Below are positions 47,544 to 55,464 of a stretch of DNA of 64,000 nt, one piece after another. How positions within the stretch are numbered: position 1 is the first letter of the stretch; every line of letters begins with the position of its first letter. Both the position numbers and the translations under genes were made by a program. The notes below the pieces were generated by a model. The model saw nothing but the letters and a program-made list of their open reading frames with translations, was not told the DNA's origin and did not search any database. Origin of the DNA: Prochlorococcus sp. AG-418-I20. GTDB lineage: Bacteria > Cyanobacteriota > Cyanobacteriia > PCC-6307 > Cyanobiaceae. The stretch is taken from NCBI GenBank assembly GCA_003214175.1, contig QCLZ01000005.1, positions 1-64,000 of the forward strand, read 5' to 3'.

Positions 47544-47732
47544 ATGATAATTATTAATTATTTTGCATTAACAATAAGTGAAATGGGTATAGGAAAAATA
47601 GAATTAGCAGTTATAGGAGCAGTAATTTTAATATTTCCAGTTTTGTTTGTTTATGCTTCTAAAAATCTCGATGCAAAAGGGGTTTTCGAGTGGATGATGG
47701 AGAAACCCAATGATTGGATAGGGAAAAAATAA
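47544..47732 (+). CDS. Small membrane protein, 62 aa
   Basis: A hydrophobic N terminus, one clear helix (LAVIGAVILIFPVLFVYAS), then an amphipathic tail KNLDAKGVFEWMMEKPNDW. Translation may begin at the internal Met (MGIGKIE). Not recognised. It stands alone, convergent with the 119-aa secreted-protein gene. Confidence 0.58.
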   Translation: MIIINYFALTISEMGIGKIELAVIGAVILIFPVLFVYASKNLDAKGVFEWMMEKPNDWIGKK

Positions 47733-47754
47733 AACTTAAACAAATTCTTATTTT

Positions 47755-48114
47755 CTAATTAAATTTTAAATTTTCTAAATCATTAATATCAAAATCGAAC
47801 GCTTGGCAATTATTTTCTAAATCATTAACTATTGAATTTTTTAGTAAAGAATAATCTATTAACTTATTTTTTTTATTATTTTTGAATTCTTTATTAGTCT
47901 CTCCAATAGCAAATGCTAAAGCTCCTTCATAGGAAATACCGAATTTAGTAGTGTTGCAATATGTTCGTGTAAATTTATTAGAGATCTTTTTTGTATATTT
48001 TTCAAGAGTTTGGGAGGAAGTATCTAATGAGTAAACTTGGCTACTAAACAGAAGATGCATAGTTATAGTAAAAATAGTAATAATTCTTTTGATCATAATC
48101 TTAATGTAAAGCAA
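47755..48114 (-). CDS. Secreted hypothetical protein, 119 aa
   Basis: An N-terminal signal peptide is likely (basic start MIKR, hydrophobic stretch, ending SSQVYSLD). The mature part contains two cysteines (RTYCNTTKFG; NNCQAF) and the block GISYEGALAFAIGETNKEF. Translation may start at the internal Met seven residues in. Function unknown. Confidence 0.6.
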   Translation of the reverse strand: MLYIKIMIKRIITIFTITMHLLFSSQVYSLDTSSQTLEKYTKKISNKFTRTYCNTTKFGISYEGALAFAIGETNKEFKNNKKNKLIDYSLLKNSIVNDLENNCQAFDFDINDLENLKFN

Positions 48115-48250
48115 ATATAATATAATTTATGATTTAAATATACTGACTATGTTTTATCAAAAGTTATATAAATCAAAAGTTTTTTAAAAGCTAAATGATT
48201 TTGTTTTAGTGAATAAAACATATAGTTATATAAAAGATTCCAAATAATTA

Positions 48251-48277
48251 TTGGATAATCAATAAATCATTATCCAA
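48251..48277. repeat. Perfect 9-bp inverted repeat in a gene-poor stretch
   Basis: TTGGATAAT and ATTATCCAA are separated by nine bases. There is no T tract, so it is not a normal terminator. The inner GATAAT/ATTATC arms recall a Fur box but are spaced two bases too wide. The surrounding 48115-48372 shows no supported gene. Confidence 0.35.
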
Positions 48278-48372
48278 AAATAAGTAAATTAATTATTAAA
48301 TAAATCAATTTTGGTATGGAAATGTAATTGAACTTGAATTATGTTTAATTAGGAATTAAATATAAAAGTAAT

Positions 48373-48567
48373 ATGGCACTTCCAGAACTTATATACGCCC
48401 CTATTGATGGTGGAACAATACATAAATATGAAATTAGTGGAGGCAAGAGAAAATTCTTAAGATTTATTGGCTGTTATCTCGGTCAGTGCAATTTTCACAA
48501 AAATATTGACGATGCTATTGATTACATAAAAAATTTGAAAGAATTACAAAAGGTACAGAAAATATGA
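48373..48567 (+). CDS. Small hypothetical protein, 64 aa
   Basis: LIYAPIDGGTIHKYEISGG then FLRFIGCYLGQCNFHKNIDDAIDYI; predicted beta strands followed by a helix. Two cysteines (C34, C39) and a His. The fold looks like a small compact domain. Not recognised. Confidence 0.55.
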   Translation: MALPELIYAPIDGGTIHKYEISGGKRKFLRFIGCYLGQCNFHKNIDDAIDYIKNLKELQKVQKI

Positions 48568-48718
48568 AGTAACAATACAAAAAATTGCTCAGTATTTTTT
48601 AAGAACGACATAATTATTGCTACAAATAATAGAGAATTTTCTTTTTATAAGAAATTGATTATTTACTTGGGTTATAGTTCCGAAAGATAAACAGTCAATT
48701 AAAAAAAGAAATTAATTT

Positions 48719-50041
48719 ATGGAAAACAGACAAATTAATTTTTTTAAATCAAAAGACTTTAATACCGTCCTTAAACCATTTAAAGAAGGAACGGTAGTTA
48801 AAATTGACTCATTAGATAGTAAAGAAAATCAAAAAGAATTAAAAGTAGGTTTATTTGGTTGGTATGCAATTTGTCCCTCAAAAGAATTAAAAAAAAATAA
48901 ACTACATTATTTTTCCCTTTATGATGAACCTCTAATTCTCTATAGAGATGAGAGTGAAAATGTTAGATGTATTAAAAATATATGTCCGCATAGGGGGGCC
49001 TCCTTTTTTGGAGGAACATTGTCAGATGGAGTAATAACTTGTCCATATCATGGTGCTAAATTCTCATCTGAGGGAAGTTGCCAAAATATTGATAGAATTA
49101 CATGTAGTCATATTGTTGATAATAACTACGATAACTACGCCAAAAGAATTCATTTATCTCAATACAAAGCATTAGAAAAGAATGGATATGTTTTTGTACA
49201 TTTTTCAAAAAATTCAGAGACTGATTTAAACAATACGAGTGAAAATGCACCTATAAGTAACCACGAATTATCTGATAGTGGTTTTTCCCAAGAGGATTAT
49301 GTATATGAAGAAGTAATAGTTGACTTTAAATGTGATTGGTCGAGGATAATTGAGAATCACTTAGATATACTTCATATTTTCTGGGTTCATGGTGATACAA
49401 TCCCTGATAAAGAAGTTAATAAAAACGTACTTGTTAGTTTTAACCAGAAAATTAATGTAACTCCTAAATATTTTGAGAGTACTTATTACTATAAGAATGA
49501 ACCCTCAAAAGAATTTATTCGGATAAAATTTATTCCACCTGGAAGAATATTAATTTATAAAGGTGATCCCTCAATATCACGATATTTACAAGTTCTGGAT
49601 CATATTCCATTAGGAAACAACAAAGCAAGAGTAATAGTGAGACACTATAGGAAATTTTTAAAAAATAAAATACTTAATAACCTAATATTATTTAAAGAGA
49701 CTCAAAGAAAAATTTTTTATAAGATATTTGATGAGGATTATATGATTTTAAAAACTCAAACATATAATCACAAAATGGGATTTATAAATAAAGATGAAAT
49801 AAAATTATTGGGAGAGGATAGGATAATTAATTACTTTTGGAAATGGTACAAGAAATCTGAAGATAAAGATGAACCTTGGGAAAATATCAATAATGATAAA
49901 AACCTTTCTGTATACGATAAAATTATTATGAAATATCCTCCAGAGATAAAAAAATTAGAAATAATTAATAATATAGAGATTATAAGAAAAACATTTGTAA
50001 GATTTGCTGCTCCACTAATATTTTTATTGTTAATAATTTAA
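48719..50041 (+). CDS. Rieske [2Fe-2S] oxygenase, PaO/Tic55-like
   Basis: The 440-residue protein has the Rieske ligands in CPHRGASFFGG and CPYHGAKF (C89, H91, C108, H111), and a mononuclear-iron block ENHLDILHIFWVH near residue 217. A C-terminal hydrophobic helix (APLIFLLLII) suggests a membrane anchor. This fits pheophorbide-a-oxygenase-like non-haem oxygenases, but the substrate is unknown. A micropeptide and an ABC ATPase follow directly. Confidence 0.85.
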   Translation: MENRQINFFKSKDFNTVLKPFKEGTVVKIDSLDSKENQKELKVGLFGWYAICPSKELKKNKLHYFSLYDEPLILYRDESENVRCIKNICPHRGASFFGGTLSDGVITCPYHGAKFSSEGSCQNIDRITCSHIVDNNYDNYAKRIHLSQYKALEKNGYVFVHFSKNSETDLNNTSENAPISNHELSDSGFSQEDYVYEEVIVDFKCDWSRIIENHLDILHIFWVHGDTIPDKEVNKNVLVSFNQKINVTPKYFESTYYYKNEPSKEFIRIKFIPPGRILIYKGDPSISRYLQVLDHIPLGNNKARVIVRHYRKFLKNKILNNLILFKETQRKIFYKIFDEDYMILKTQTYNHKMGFINKDEIKLLGEDRIINYFWKWYKKSEDKDEPWENINNDKNLSVYDKIIMKYPPEIKKLEIINNIEIIRKTFVRFAAPLIFLLLII

Positions 50042-50044
50042 TTA

Positions 50045-50146
50045 ATGAAGAAAATAAATAGGCCTTCATGGTTGAATTGGCTTTATCTTTTTATATTTAT
50101 TTTAAGTTCAATTCAATTGTTCATATTTTGGAGCAATAAGTTTTAG
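50045..50146 (+). CDS. 33-aa membrane micropeptide between Rieske and ABC genes
   Basis: From the ATG at 50045: KKINRPSWLNWLYLF then a hydrophobic helix and SNKF. Its stop (TAG, 50144-50146) shares the G with the GTG start of the ABC gene (TAGTG), and it starts three bases after the Rieske stop. This tight packing argues that it is a real translated gene in the operon. Confidence 0.6.
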   Translation: MKKINRPSWLNWLYLFIFILSSIQLFIFWSNKF

Positions 50147-50940
50147 TGGTTAATAAGTTTTGGTTTGAAACGAAAAATATAAATTGTTTTAAAGGTGGTT
50201 TTAGAGTAATTAAAAATTTAAATTTAAATTTAGCTTATTCAGAGAATGTAATATTGATAGGACCTAATGGTTCAGGTAAATCATCTTTAATAGAATTAAT
50301 TAATAGAAACATATACCCAGTAATAACTAACAAATCAAAACTAAAGATATTTGATAAAGAACTTATTAATTTATGGGAACTAAGAAAGAGAGTAAGTACC
50401 GTAAATACTGACATTAAAAATAGAATTAATCCTGATCTACAAGTTTTAGATTTAATTTTAAGTGGACTATATGGAGGATTTTGTTACATACCAAATAAAT
50501 CTGAAAGAGATCTTTATAAAGTGGAAAAAATAATGAAAAATACGGATATATCAAATTTATCTAATAAAAAATTTTCACATTTATCGGATGGAGAAAAACA
50601 AATATCTCTAATTGTCAGAGCTTTAATCAACAAACCAGATATATTAATCTTAGATGAACCAATTACAAATTTAGATTATAAATCAAAGTTTTTTGTACTT
50701 GATAAGATTGATGAATTGTCTAAATTAGAAACCAAAATATTATGTGTAACACATAATATTTCAATGATCACCAGAATCTATGATCGGGTAATAATGCTAA
50801 AAAATGGAGAAATAATCGCTGATGGACATCAGAATAATGTTATGAATAGTGAAAATCTTAAAAAGTTATATGGGATTAAACTAGAAGTAAATAAAAACAA
50901 CGGAATCTGGACTATAAAAAGATTATCTAATAACAATTAG
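50146..50940 (+). CDS. ABC transporter ATP-binding protein
   Basis: The 264-residue protein is a stand-alone ATPase: Walker A GPNGSGKSSLIE, signature HLSDGEKQ (instead of LSGGQ), Walker B ILILDEP and a switch His. The LSDGEKQ motif and length recall ModF- or YbbA-like ATPases not coupled to an obvious membrane protein. The start is GTG. No permease gene is adjacent unless the micropeptide serves as an anchor. It overlaps the convergent zinc-ribbon gene by 18 bases. Confidence 0.85.
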   Translation: MVNKFWFETKNINCFKGGFRVIKNLNLNLAYSENVILIGPNGSGKSSLIELINRNIYPVITNKSKLKIFDKELINLWELRKRVSTVNTDIKNRINPDLQVLDLILSGLYGGFCYIPNKSERDLYKVEKIMKNTDISNLSNKKFSHLSDGEKQISLIVRALINKPDILILDEPITNLDYKSKFFVLDKIDELSKLETKILCVTHNISMITRIYDRVIMLKNGEIIADGHQNNVMNSENLKKLYGIKLEVNKNNGIWTIKRLSNNN

Positions 50941-51114
50941 AAAAATAATTATCACAACAAAAATAAAAAGAAAATTCTTCCTTCTTAAAAATGAAGATGA
51001 TTTATTTTTAATAGAAGAACTACCGCATCTAGAACATACTATCTTGCCACCTAAAGATCGATCTGAGACGAATGAAGAACATCCACAATTAAAACAGACT
51101 CTATTTACACTCAT
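50923..51114 (-). CDS. Zinc-ribbon small membrane protein, 63 aa
   Basis: An N-terminal zinc ribbon (CFNC at 7-10 and CSRC at 27-30, plus C12) followed by a basic linker and one hydrophobic helix (about 48-62). The layout is typical of zinc-ribbon membrane adaptor proteins. Function unknown. Confidence 0.65.
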   Translation of the reverse strand: MSVNRVCFNCGCSSFVSDRSLGGKIVCSRCGSSSIKNKSSSFLRRKNFLFIFVVIIIFLIVIR

Positions 51115-51193
51115 CTAAAATTAAAAAATTTAGTAATTATATTTGCATTATATTCGTTATGACAATGTAAAGAAAAACATCAAAATAATCGGT

Positions 51194-51212
51194 GATAATG
51201 AGAATCTATTGC
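51194..51212. promoter_or_regulatory. Fur-like box, distal
   Basis: GATAATGAGAATCTATTGC agrees with the 19-bp Fur consensus at about 14 positions. It lies 57 bases before the Crp/Fnr-family gene. The better proximal box is 26 bases downstream, so the two may act together. Confidence 0.5.
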
Positions 51213-51238
51213 AATAATAATTTCTATAGTGCATAATT

Positions 51239-51257
51239 GATAATAATTCTCATTATC
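51239..51257. promoter_or_regulatory. Fur-like box, proximal
   Basis: GATAATAATTCTCATTATC matches the Fur consensus GATAATGATAATCATTATC at 16 of 19 positions and is a near-perfect dyad. It ends 12 bases before the Crp/Fnr-family start codon, so it would cover the transcription start. Iron-dependent repression of that gene is inferred. Confidence 0.72.
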
Positions 51258-51269
51258 ATATTAAATTAG

Positions 51270-51857
51270 ATGGATTTCAATATTTATGGAGATTTACATT
51301 CAAAAACAATAAGGTTAATAACTGGCCAATCCGTTTTAATTGACCCTACTTCGAGACCAAAAGGAACTTGTTTAGAAGTAGAAACTGGAATAGCTAGGGT
51401 TTATTGCCCTTGTGAAGAAACTGAAGGTATGACTCTTGCATTTTTACAGTCAGGTGATCAATTAAGAACGGACCTTTTGTGTAGTGAAGGTGTCTGTGTT
51501 GAGGCACTTACAGATTTATCTTTTCATAGCAATGTGAATATTGATGAGAAAATTGGTTTTGATGCAGTAAATGAGTGGACTTTGCAACTCCTCAGAATTA
51601 GACACTTAGGAAATGCGGAACAAAGATTACAAGCTTTATTTTCAATACTAGTAAATCGTTTAGGAAGAAGATGTGGTCAATGGTGTGAACTCCCTTTTAG
51701 GTTAACTCATGAAAGGATAGGAGAATTAATCGGATCAACACGCGTAACATCAACAAGATTAATTTCAAAATTAAGAGCATCTAAGTTATTACTAGCTCCA
51801 ATTGGTACACAAACAGTAAGTGTTGCTCCCACTTTTATTGAAACATCACCAATATAG
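51270..51857 (+). CDS. Cysteine-rich Crp/Fnr-family regulator
   Basis: The 195-residue protein has a degenerate N-terminal cupin/cNMP domain and a clear C-terminal helix-turn-helix (RLTHERIGELIGSTRVTSTR). It contains seven cysteines (34, 46, 48, 71, 76, 135, 139) in CPC, CSEGVC and CGQWC pairs, unusual for a Crp protein and suggestive of metal or redox sensing. Two Fur-like boxes precede it and a helical gene follows four bases after. The cAMP-binding residues are not evident. Confidence 0.82.
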   Translation: MDFNIYGDLHSKTIRLITGQSVLIDPTSRPKGTCLEVETGIARVYCPCEETEGMTLAFLQSGDQLRTDLLCSEGVCVEALTDLSFHSNVNIDEKIGFDAVNEWTLQLLRIRHLGNAEQRLQALFSILVNRLGRRCGQWCELPFRLTHERIGELIGSTRVTSTRLISKLRASKLLLAPIGTQTVSVAPTFIETSPI

Positions 51858-51861
51858 AAAT

Positions 51862-52152
51862 ATGGAAGAATCACATTCACTTACTAACAACTTACTGATA
51901 GAAGTTGATTTATTATCGAATAGACTCAGAAATATAAAGCAATCATTCAAAATTACTCATAATGAAGTATTGAAAGCAAGGTTAATTTCTGAAAACAAAA
52001 ATATTTTTATAAGGGTAAATGAGATTTCTAAAATAGCTGACCTCTTAAATACAAAAAACTATGAGAAAATAAACTTTACAAATTTACTTGTTGAATTAAC
52101 AAAAAGGATATTGAATGAAAATAAATTTGAAAGTAATTTATTTTTTCTTTAA
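51862..52152 (+). CDS. Small helical hypothetical protein, 96 aa
   Basis: Translation from the ATG at 51862 gives MEESHSLTNNLLIEVDLLSNRL and then almost continuous helix (KQSFKITHNEVLKARLI; INFTNLLVELTKRIL). I chose this start because a longer frame begins inside the Crp/Fnr-family gene. It is four bases after that gene, so it should share its iron response. It overlaps ferritin tail to tail by 15 bases. Function unknown. Confidence 0.6.
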   Translation: MEESHSLTNNLLIEVDLLSNRLRNIKQSFKITHNEVLKARLISENKNIFIRVNEISKIADLLNTKNYEKINFTNLLVELTKRILNENKFESNLFFL

Positions 52153-52692
52153 ATCACTGTCTATCAACAAGATTGCAGAAGGTTGATTAGATGCAAACTT
52201 AACTTTGCCAAGTATATTTGCAAATTCATCTTCAGATTTTGTTTGCGCATCTACAATTGGATCCAAGAATACATTGGTTCTAGTATCTGAAATCCTTTCT
52301 GAAATGGAATAAAGTTGTTGTAGAGATGATGTTAAATCAGCTTCCATATTGAAAGAATAAGAAATCAATTCCTCAATTGAATCCCATGCTTGAACTGGTG
52401 CAGGAAGTTCATCTAATTTGACGCTTTGTCCTCTTGCTATTAAATAATCTGCAAATTTTTGCGCATGTTCCATTTCACCTTGTGATTCACTTAGAAAATG
52501 TGAGGCAAAACCATTCAAATCCCGCTCTTGAAACCAAAGGTATATAGAAAAATATTGAACATTAGCAAATCTTTCCATTGTTAGATGTTCAAAAATATTA
52601 TCCAATAAACTATTATCCATTGGTTGAGCAACAGCTCTTCCAGATGGACCAAAATTAACTGATTTCTTTGTTTTTAAATTATTTGCATTCAT
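52138..52692 (-). CDS. ftn: Ferritin
   Basis: The 184-residue protein has the four-helix ferroxidase residues: ERFANVQYFSIY (E40), the ExxH in GEMEHAQKF (E73, H76), and a later EFANILGK. It stores iron in the cytoplasm. Its N terminus has about 25 extra residues before the first helix. A Fur-like box and a TATAAT -10 (52769-52774, minus strand) lie upstream, so iron should regulate it. Confidence 0.95.
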   Translation of the reverse strand: MNANNLKTKKSVNFGPSGRAVAQPMDNSLLDNIFEHLTMERFANVQYFSIYLWFQERDLNGFASHFLSESQGEMEHAQKFADYLIARGQSVKLDELPAPVQAWDSIEELISYSFNMEADLTSSLQQLYSISERISDTRTNVFLDPIVDAQTKSEDEFANILGKVKFASNQPSAILLIDSDLKKK

Positions 52693-52775
52693 TACTAATA
52701 AGAAACTATATAAATACTACAACATTTTGTATAAATTAGTAATTAATAAATCCTAGAAATTAAATTAAATTATAT

Positions 52776-52794
52776 GATAATGAAAATCAATCGC
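52776..52794. promoter_or_regulatory. Fur-like box between ferritin and the Cys-rich ORF
   Basis: GATAATGAAAATCAATCGC matches the Fur consensus at about 15 of 19 positions. On the minus strand it sits directly before the TATAAT -10 at 52774-52769, so it overlaps the ferritin promoter. It ends 10 bases before the divergent Cys-rich ORF, so one site could control both. Confidence 0.6.
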
Positions 52795-52804
52795 AATATT
52801 ATAA

Positions 52805-52927
52805 ATGAATTTGAAATATAGTTTTTCTGAACTGCTAATAACTAATAAAATATATTCAAATAAAAAAAAGAAATGTAAAAAGAAAAAATGCTCTAATTGG
52901 AAGGGAGGAAAGTGTAATTGCCTATAA
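52805..52927 (+). CDS. Cys/Lys-rich small protein, 40 aa, divergent from ferritin
   Basis: From the ATG at 52805: MNLKYSFSELLITNKIYSNK, then a Lys-rich stretch with four cysteines at 24, 29, 37 and 39 (CX4CX7CXC) and a Trp-Lys-Gly-Gly between them. The spaced cysteines suggest a metal-binding microprotein. It shares its upstream gap and a Fur-like box with ferritin. Its stop is seven bases from the convergent fbpC-like gene. It is too short for normal ORF thresholds and the family is unknown to me. Confidence 0.6.
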   Translation: MNLKYSFSELLITNKIYSNKKKKCKKKKCSNWKGGKCNCL

Positions 52928-52934
52928 TTAAAGT

Positions 52935-53993
52935 TTATATAGATACCTTATGTGCACCAGGATATAAAAAATAATAACTATTTTTATCTATAGAAAGAGA
53001 ACATTTATCACCAGTATTTAAGAGATTATTAATATTAGTTCTAACTCTCAAAATGTTATCGTTAATAGATACTTTATATATGAGAAATTCTCCAAAAAAC
53101 TCTTTAGATATTACAATTGCATTGCCTGATTCTGATTTTTTAATTGAAATAAATTTAGGCGAAATTGACATAATTTTTATTTGTGTATTGTTTATTAACC
53201 CTGAAGGACTTATTTCACCTAAGCAAGTCATAAATGAATTACCAGTTTTTTTAAGTTTAATAATATTATTTCCCAAAATAAAACTACTAACAAATATAGT
53301 CTTGGGATTATTTAAAAGGTTAATTGGTGTATCTATTTGATGAATTTTACCTTCATTCATAACGGCCACTTTATCGCAAATTGACATTGCTTCTTCAGGG
53401 TCATGAGTAACCATCAATCCGCTTGCATTACAGCCTCTTAGAATATTAGGAAGTTCACTTCGCAATTTAAGCTTGACATGTGAATCAAGACTACAAAATG
53501 GTTCATCTAATAAAATAAAATCTGTTCCAGGAGCAAGAGCCCTTGCAATTGCGAGTCTTTGTTTTTGACCTCCAGACAATTCATGTGGGTATCTACCAAC
53601 ATAACTATCTAGTCCAACAATATTCAATAAATAGTCAATTCTAGATCTATCTTTTTTATGTTTTAAGCCAAACATAACATTTTCCATAACGGTTAAGTGA
53701 GGGAAAAGTGCATAATCTTGAAATACCATTCCAATATTTCTTTTCTCAGGACTAACAATTTTATTCCTACTTGAAATCTCCTTATAATTTAAAGAAATCA
53801 TCCCTTTTGAAGGATATTCAAACCCTGCAATTAATCTCAAAAGTGTTGTTTTTCCACAACCAGATGGGCCAAGCAAACCTAATAATTCACCATTTTTAAT
53901 TTTTAAATTAACTTCATTTAATATCCAATTTGAATAATCACCCTTATCATATTTATGATGCAGATCATCAATTATTAACGCATCATTTTTCAC
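52935..53993 (-). CDS. fbpC: ABC transporter ATPase, iron(III) type (FbpC/FutC-like)
   Basis: The 352-residue protein has Walker A GPSGCGKTTLLRL, the FQDYALFPHLTV block, signature LSGGQKQRLAIARAL and Walker B FILLDEPF, plus a C-terminal regulatory domain of about 120 residues with TOBE-like repeats. This is the CysA/PotA/FbpC subfamily. The neighbouring ferritin and Fur-like boxes favour iron, but polyamine or sulfate is possible. No permease or binding protein gene is in the window. Confidence 0.85.
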   Translation of the reverse strand: MKNDALIIDDLHHKYDKGDYSNWILNEVNLKIKNGELLGLLGPSGCGKTTLLRLIAGFEYPSKGMISLNYKEISSRNKIVSPEKRNIGMVFQDYALFPHLTVMENVMFGLKHKKDRSRIDYLLNIVGLDSYVGRYPHELSGGQKQRLAIARALAPGTDFILLDEPFCSLDSHVKLKLRSELPNILRGCNASGLMVTHDPEEAMSICDKVAVMNEGKIHQIDTPINLLNNPKTIFVSSFILGNNIIKLKKTGNSFMTCLGEISPSGLINNTQIKIMSISPKFISIKKSESGNAIVISKEFFGEFLIYKVSINDNILRVRTNINNLLNTGDKCSLSIDKNSYYFLYPGAHKVSI

Positions 53994-54089
53994 AAAATTC
54001 TTCTACTTTAAATATATTAAATTAGCAGAAAATATTAACCCAAAACATCTCTTGTATAATTTTATACATCATATAATTTATTAAATTTA

Positions 54090-54743
54090 ATGAGAAAGGC
54101 TGAAAGAGCAGAAATTATAAGAAAGGAACTCAAAAAGCTATATCCAACGCCTCCAATCCCACTAGATCATACAAATGCATATACACTTCTTGTTGCCGTA
54201 GTTTTAAGTGCACAATCAACAGATAAGAAAGTGAATGAATTAACAAAAGGTCTATTTAAGGTTGCTAATAATCCAGAAAAAATGTTGGAGTTGGGGATTA
54301 ATGGCATTTATCAACACATAAAATTTTTAGGTCTATCTAATCAAAAATCAAAGAACGTATATAACCTATCTAAACTATTAATTGAGAAGCATAAAAGTAT
54401 AGTCCCAAATTCTTTTGAGAAGCTTGAATCCCTTCCAGGTGTAGGTCATAAAACAGCGTCAGTTGTGATGTCACAAGTATTCAAAATTCCCTCATTCCCA
54501 GTTGATACACATATACACAGGTTGTCACAAAGATGGGGGCTATCAAATGGAGAAAGCGTAGTTCAAACTGAAAAAGACCTAAAAAAAGTATTTCCTATTA
54601 ATGAATGGAATAACTTACATTTGCAAATAATTTTTTATGGTAGAGAATACTGCACTGCAAGAGGTTGTGATGGAACAAAATGTTATTTATGTAAAACTCT
54701 TTATCCCAAAAGAAAAAAGAAATTTATATGTAAAAAGCCATAA
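54090..54743 (+). CDS. nth: Endonuclease III
   Basis: The 217-residue protein has the helix-hairpin-helix LPGVGHKTASVV with the catalytic Lys (K121), and the catalytic Asp in PVDTHIHRL (D139). It excises oxidised pyrimidines. The Fe-S region reads CTARGCDGTKCYLC: cysteines at 188, 193, 198, 201 (and 214) instead of the usual C-X6-C-X2-C-X5-C. The cluster may be coordinated differently or lost. It diverges from the fbpC-like gene. Confidence 0.92.
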   Translation: MRKAERAEIIRKELKKLYPTPPIPLDHTNAYTLLVAVVLSAQSTDKKVNELTKGLFKVANNPEKMLELGINGIYQHIKFLGLSNQKSKNVYNLSKLLIEKHKSIVPNSFEKLESLPGVGHKTASVVMSQVFKIPSFPVDTHIHRLSQRWGLSNGESVVQTEKDLKKVFPINEWNNLHLQIIFYGREYCTARGCDGTKCYLCKTLYPKRKKKFICKKP

Positions 54744-54778
54744 ATAATTTATATAATGATTAAATTAGTTTTTTAATC

Positions 54779-55438
54779 ATGAGAATTGCAATTACTGGTG
54801 CCTCGGGGAAAACAGGTTACAGAATTTCTGAAGAGGCAGTTAAGAAAGGATATAAAGTAAGGCAAATTATTAGGAAGAATTCTAAAGTTTCAGAAGGTCT
54901 AGAGAGTTTAGAAACAATTAGAGTTTCATTAGATAATAAAAAAGAACTAGATAAAGCCTTAAAAGATATTGATGCTTTGGTAATTGCTACTGGTGCTAGA
55001 GCATCATTAGATTTAACCGGTCCTGCAAAAGTTGATGCATTAGGGGTATACAGACAGTTGGAGAGTTGCAAAAGAGTTGGGATTAAGAGAGTTATTTTAG
55101 TAAGTTCTCTTTGTACTGGAAAGATATTTCATCCATTAAACTTGTTTGGTTTGATTCTTATTTGGAAGAAAATAGGTGAAAACTTTCTACGAAATTCAAA
55201 TTTCGAATGGACTATTATTAGACCAGGAGGACTGAAGGAAAACGAAGATATTAAATCAGAAAACGTAAATTATTCAAAGGAGGATACTCAAATTAATGGA
55301 TCAATCGCAAGAAGATTAGTAGCACAATGTTGTATAGATTCTTTAAAAAACAAAGAATCCATAAATAAATTAATAGAAGTAACAAGTTCGATTGAGAATA
55401 AAAAGATATCTTTTAAAAAAGCTATGCAAATGATTTAA
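54779..55438 (+). CDS. NAD(P)-binding atypical SDR, Ycf39/HCF244-related
   Basis: The 219-residue protein begins with the Rossmann motif ITGASGKTG (4-12), has LVIATGARASL, VILVSSLCTG and WTIIRPGG. This is the atypical NmrA/Ycf39-like group, some of which help assemble PSII or bind chlorophyll-synthase complexes. The catalytic YxxxK is absent, so it may act as a binding protein. Confidence 0.8.
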   Translation: MRIAITGASGKTGYRISEEAVKKGYKVRQIIRKNSKVSEGLESLETIRVSLDNKKELDKALKDIDALVIATGARASLDLTGPAKVDALGVYRQLESCKRVGIKRVILVSSLCTGKIFHPLNLFGLILIWKKIGENFLRNSNFEWTIIRPGGLKENEDIKSENVNYSKEDTQINGSIARRLVAQCCIDSLKNKESINKLIEVTSSIENKKISFKKAMQMI

Positions 55439-55464
55439 AAGATGTAAGTATATAAAATAAAACT

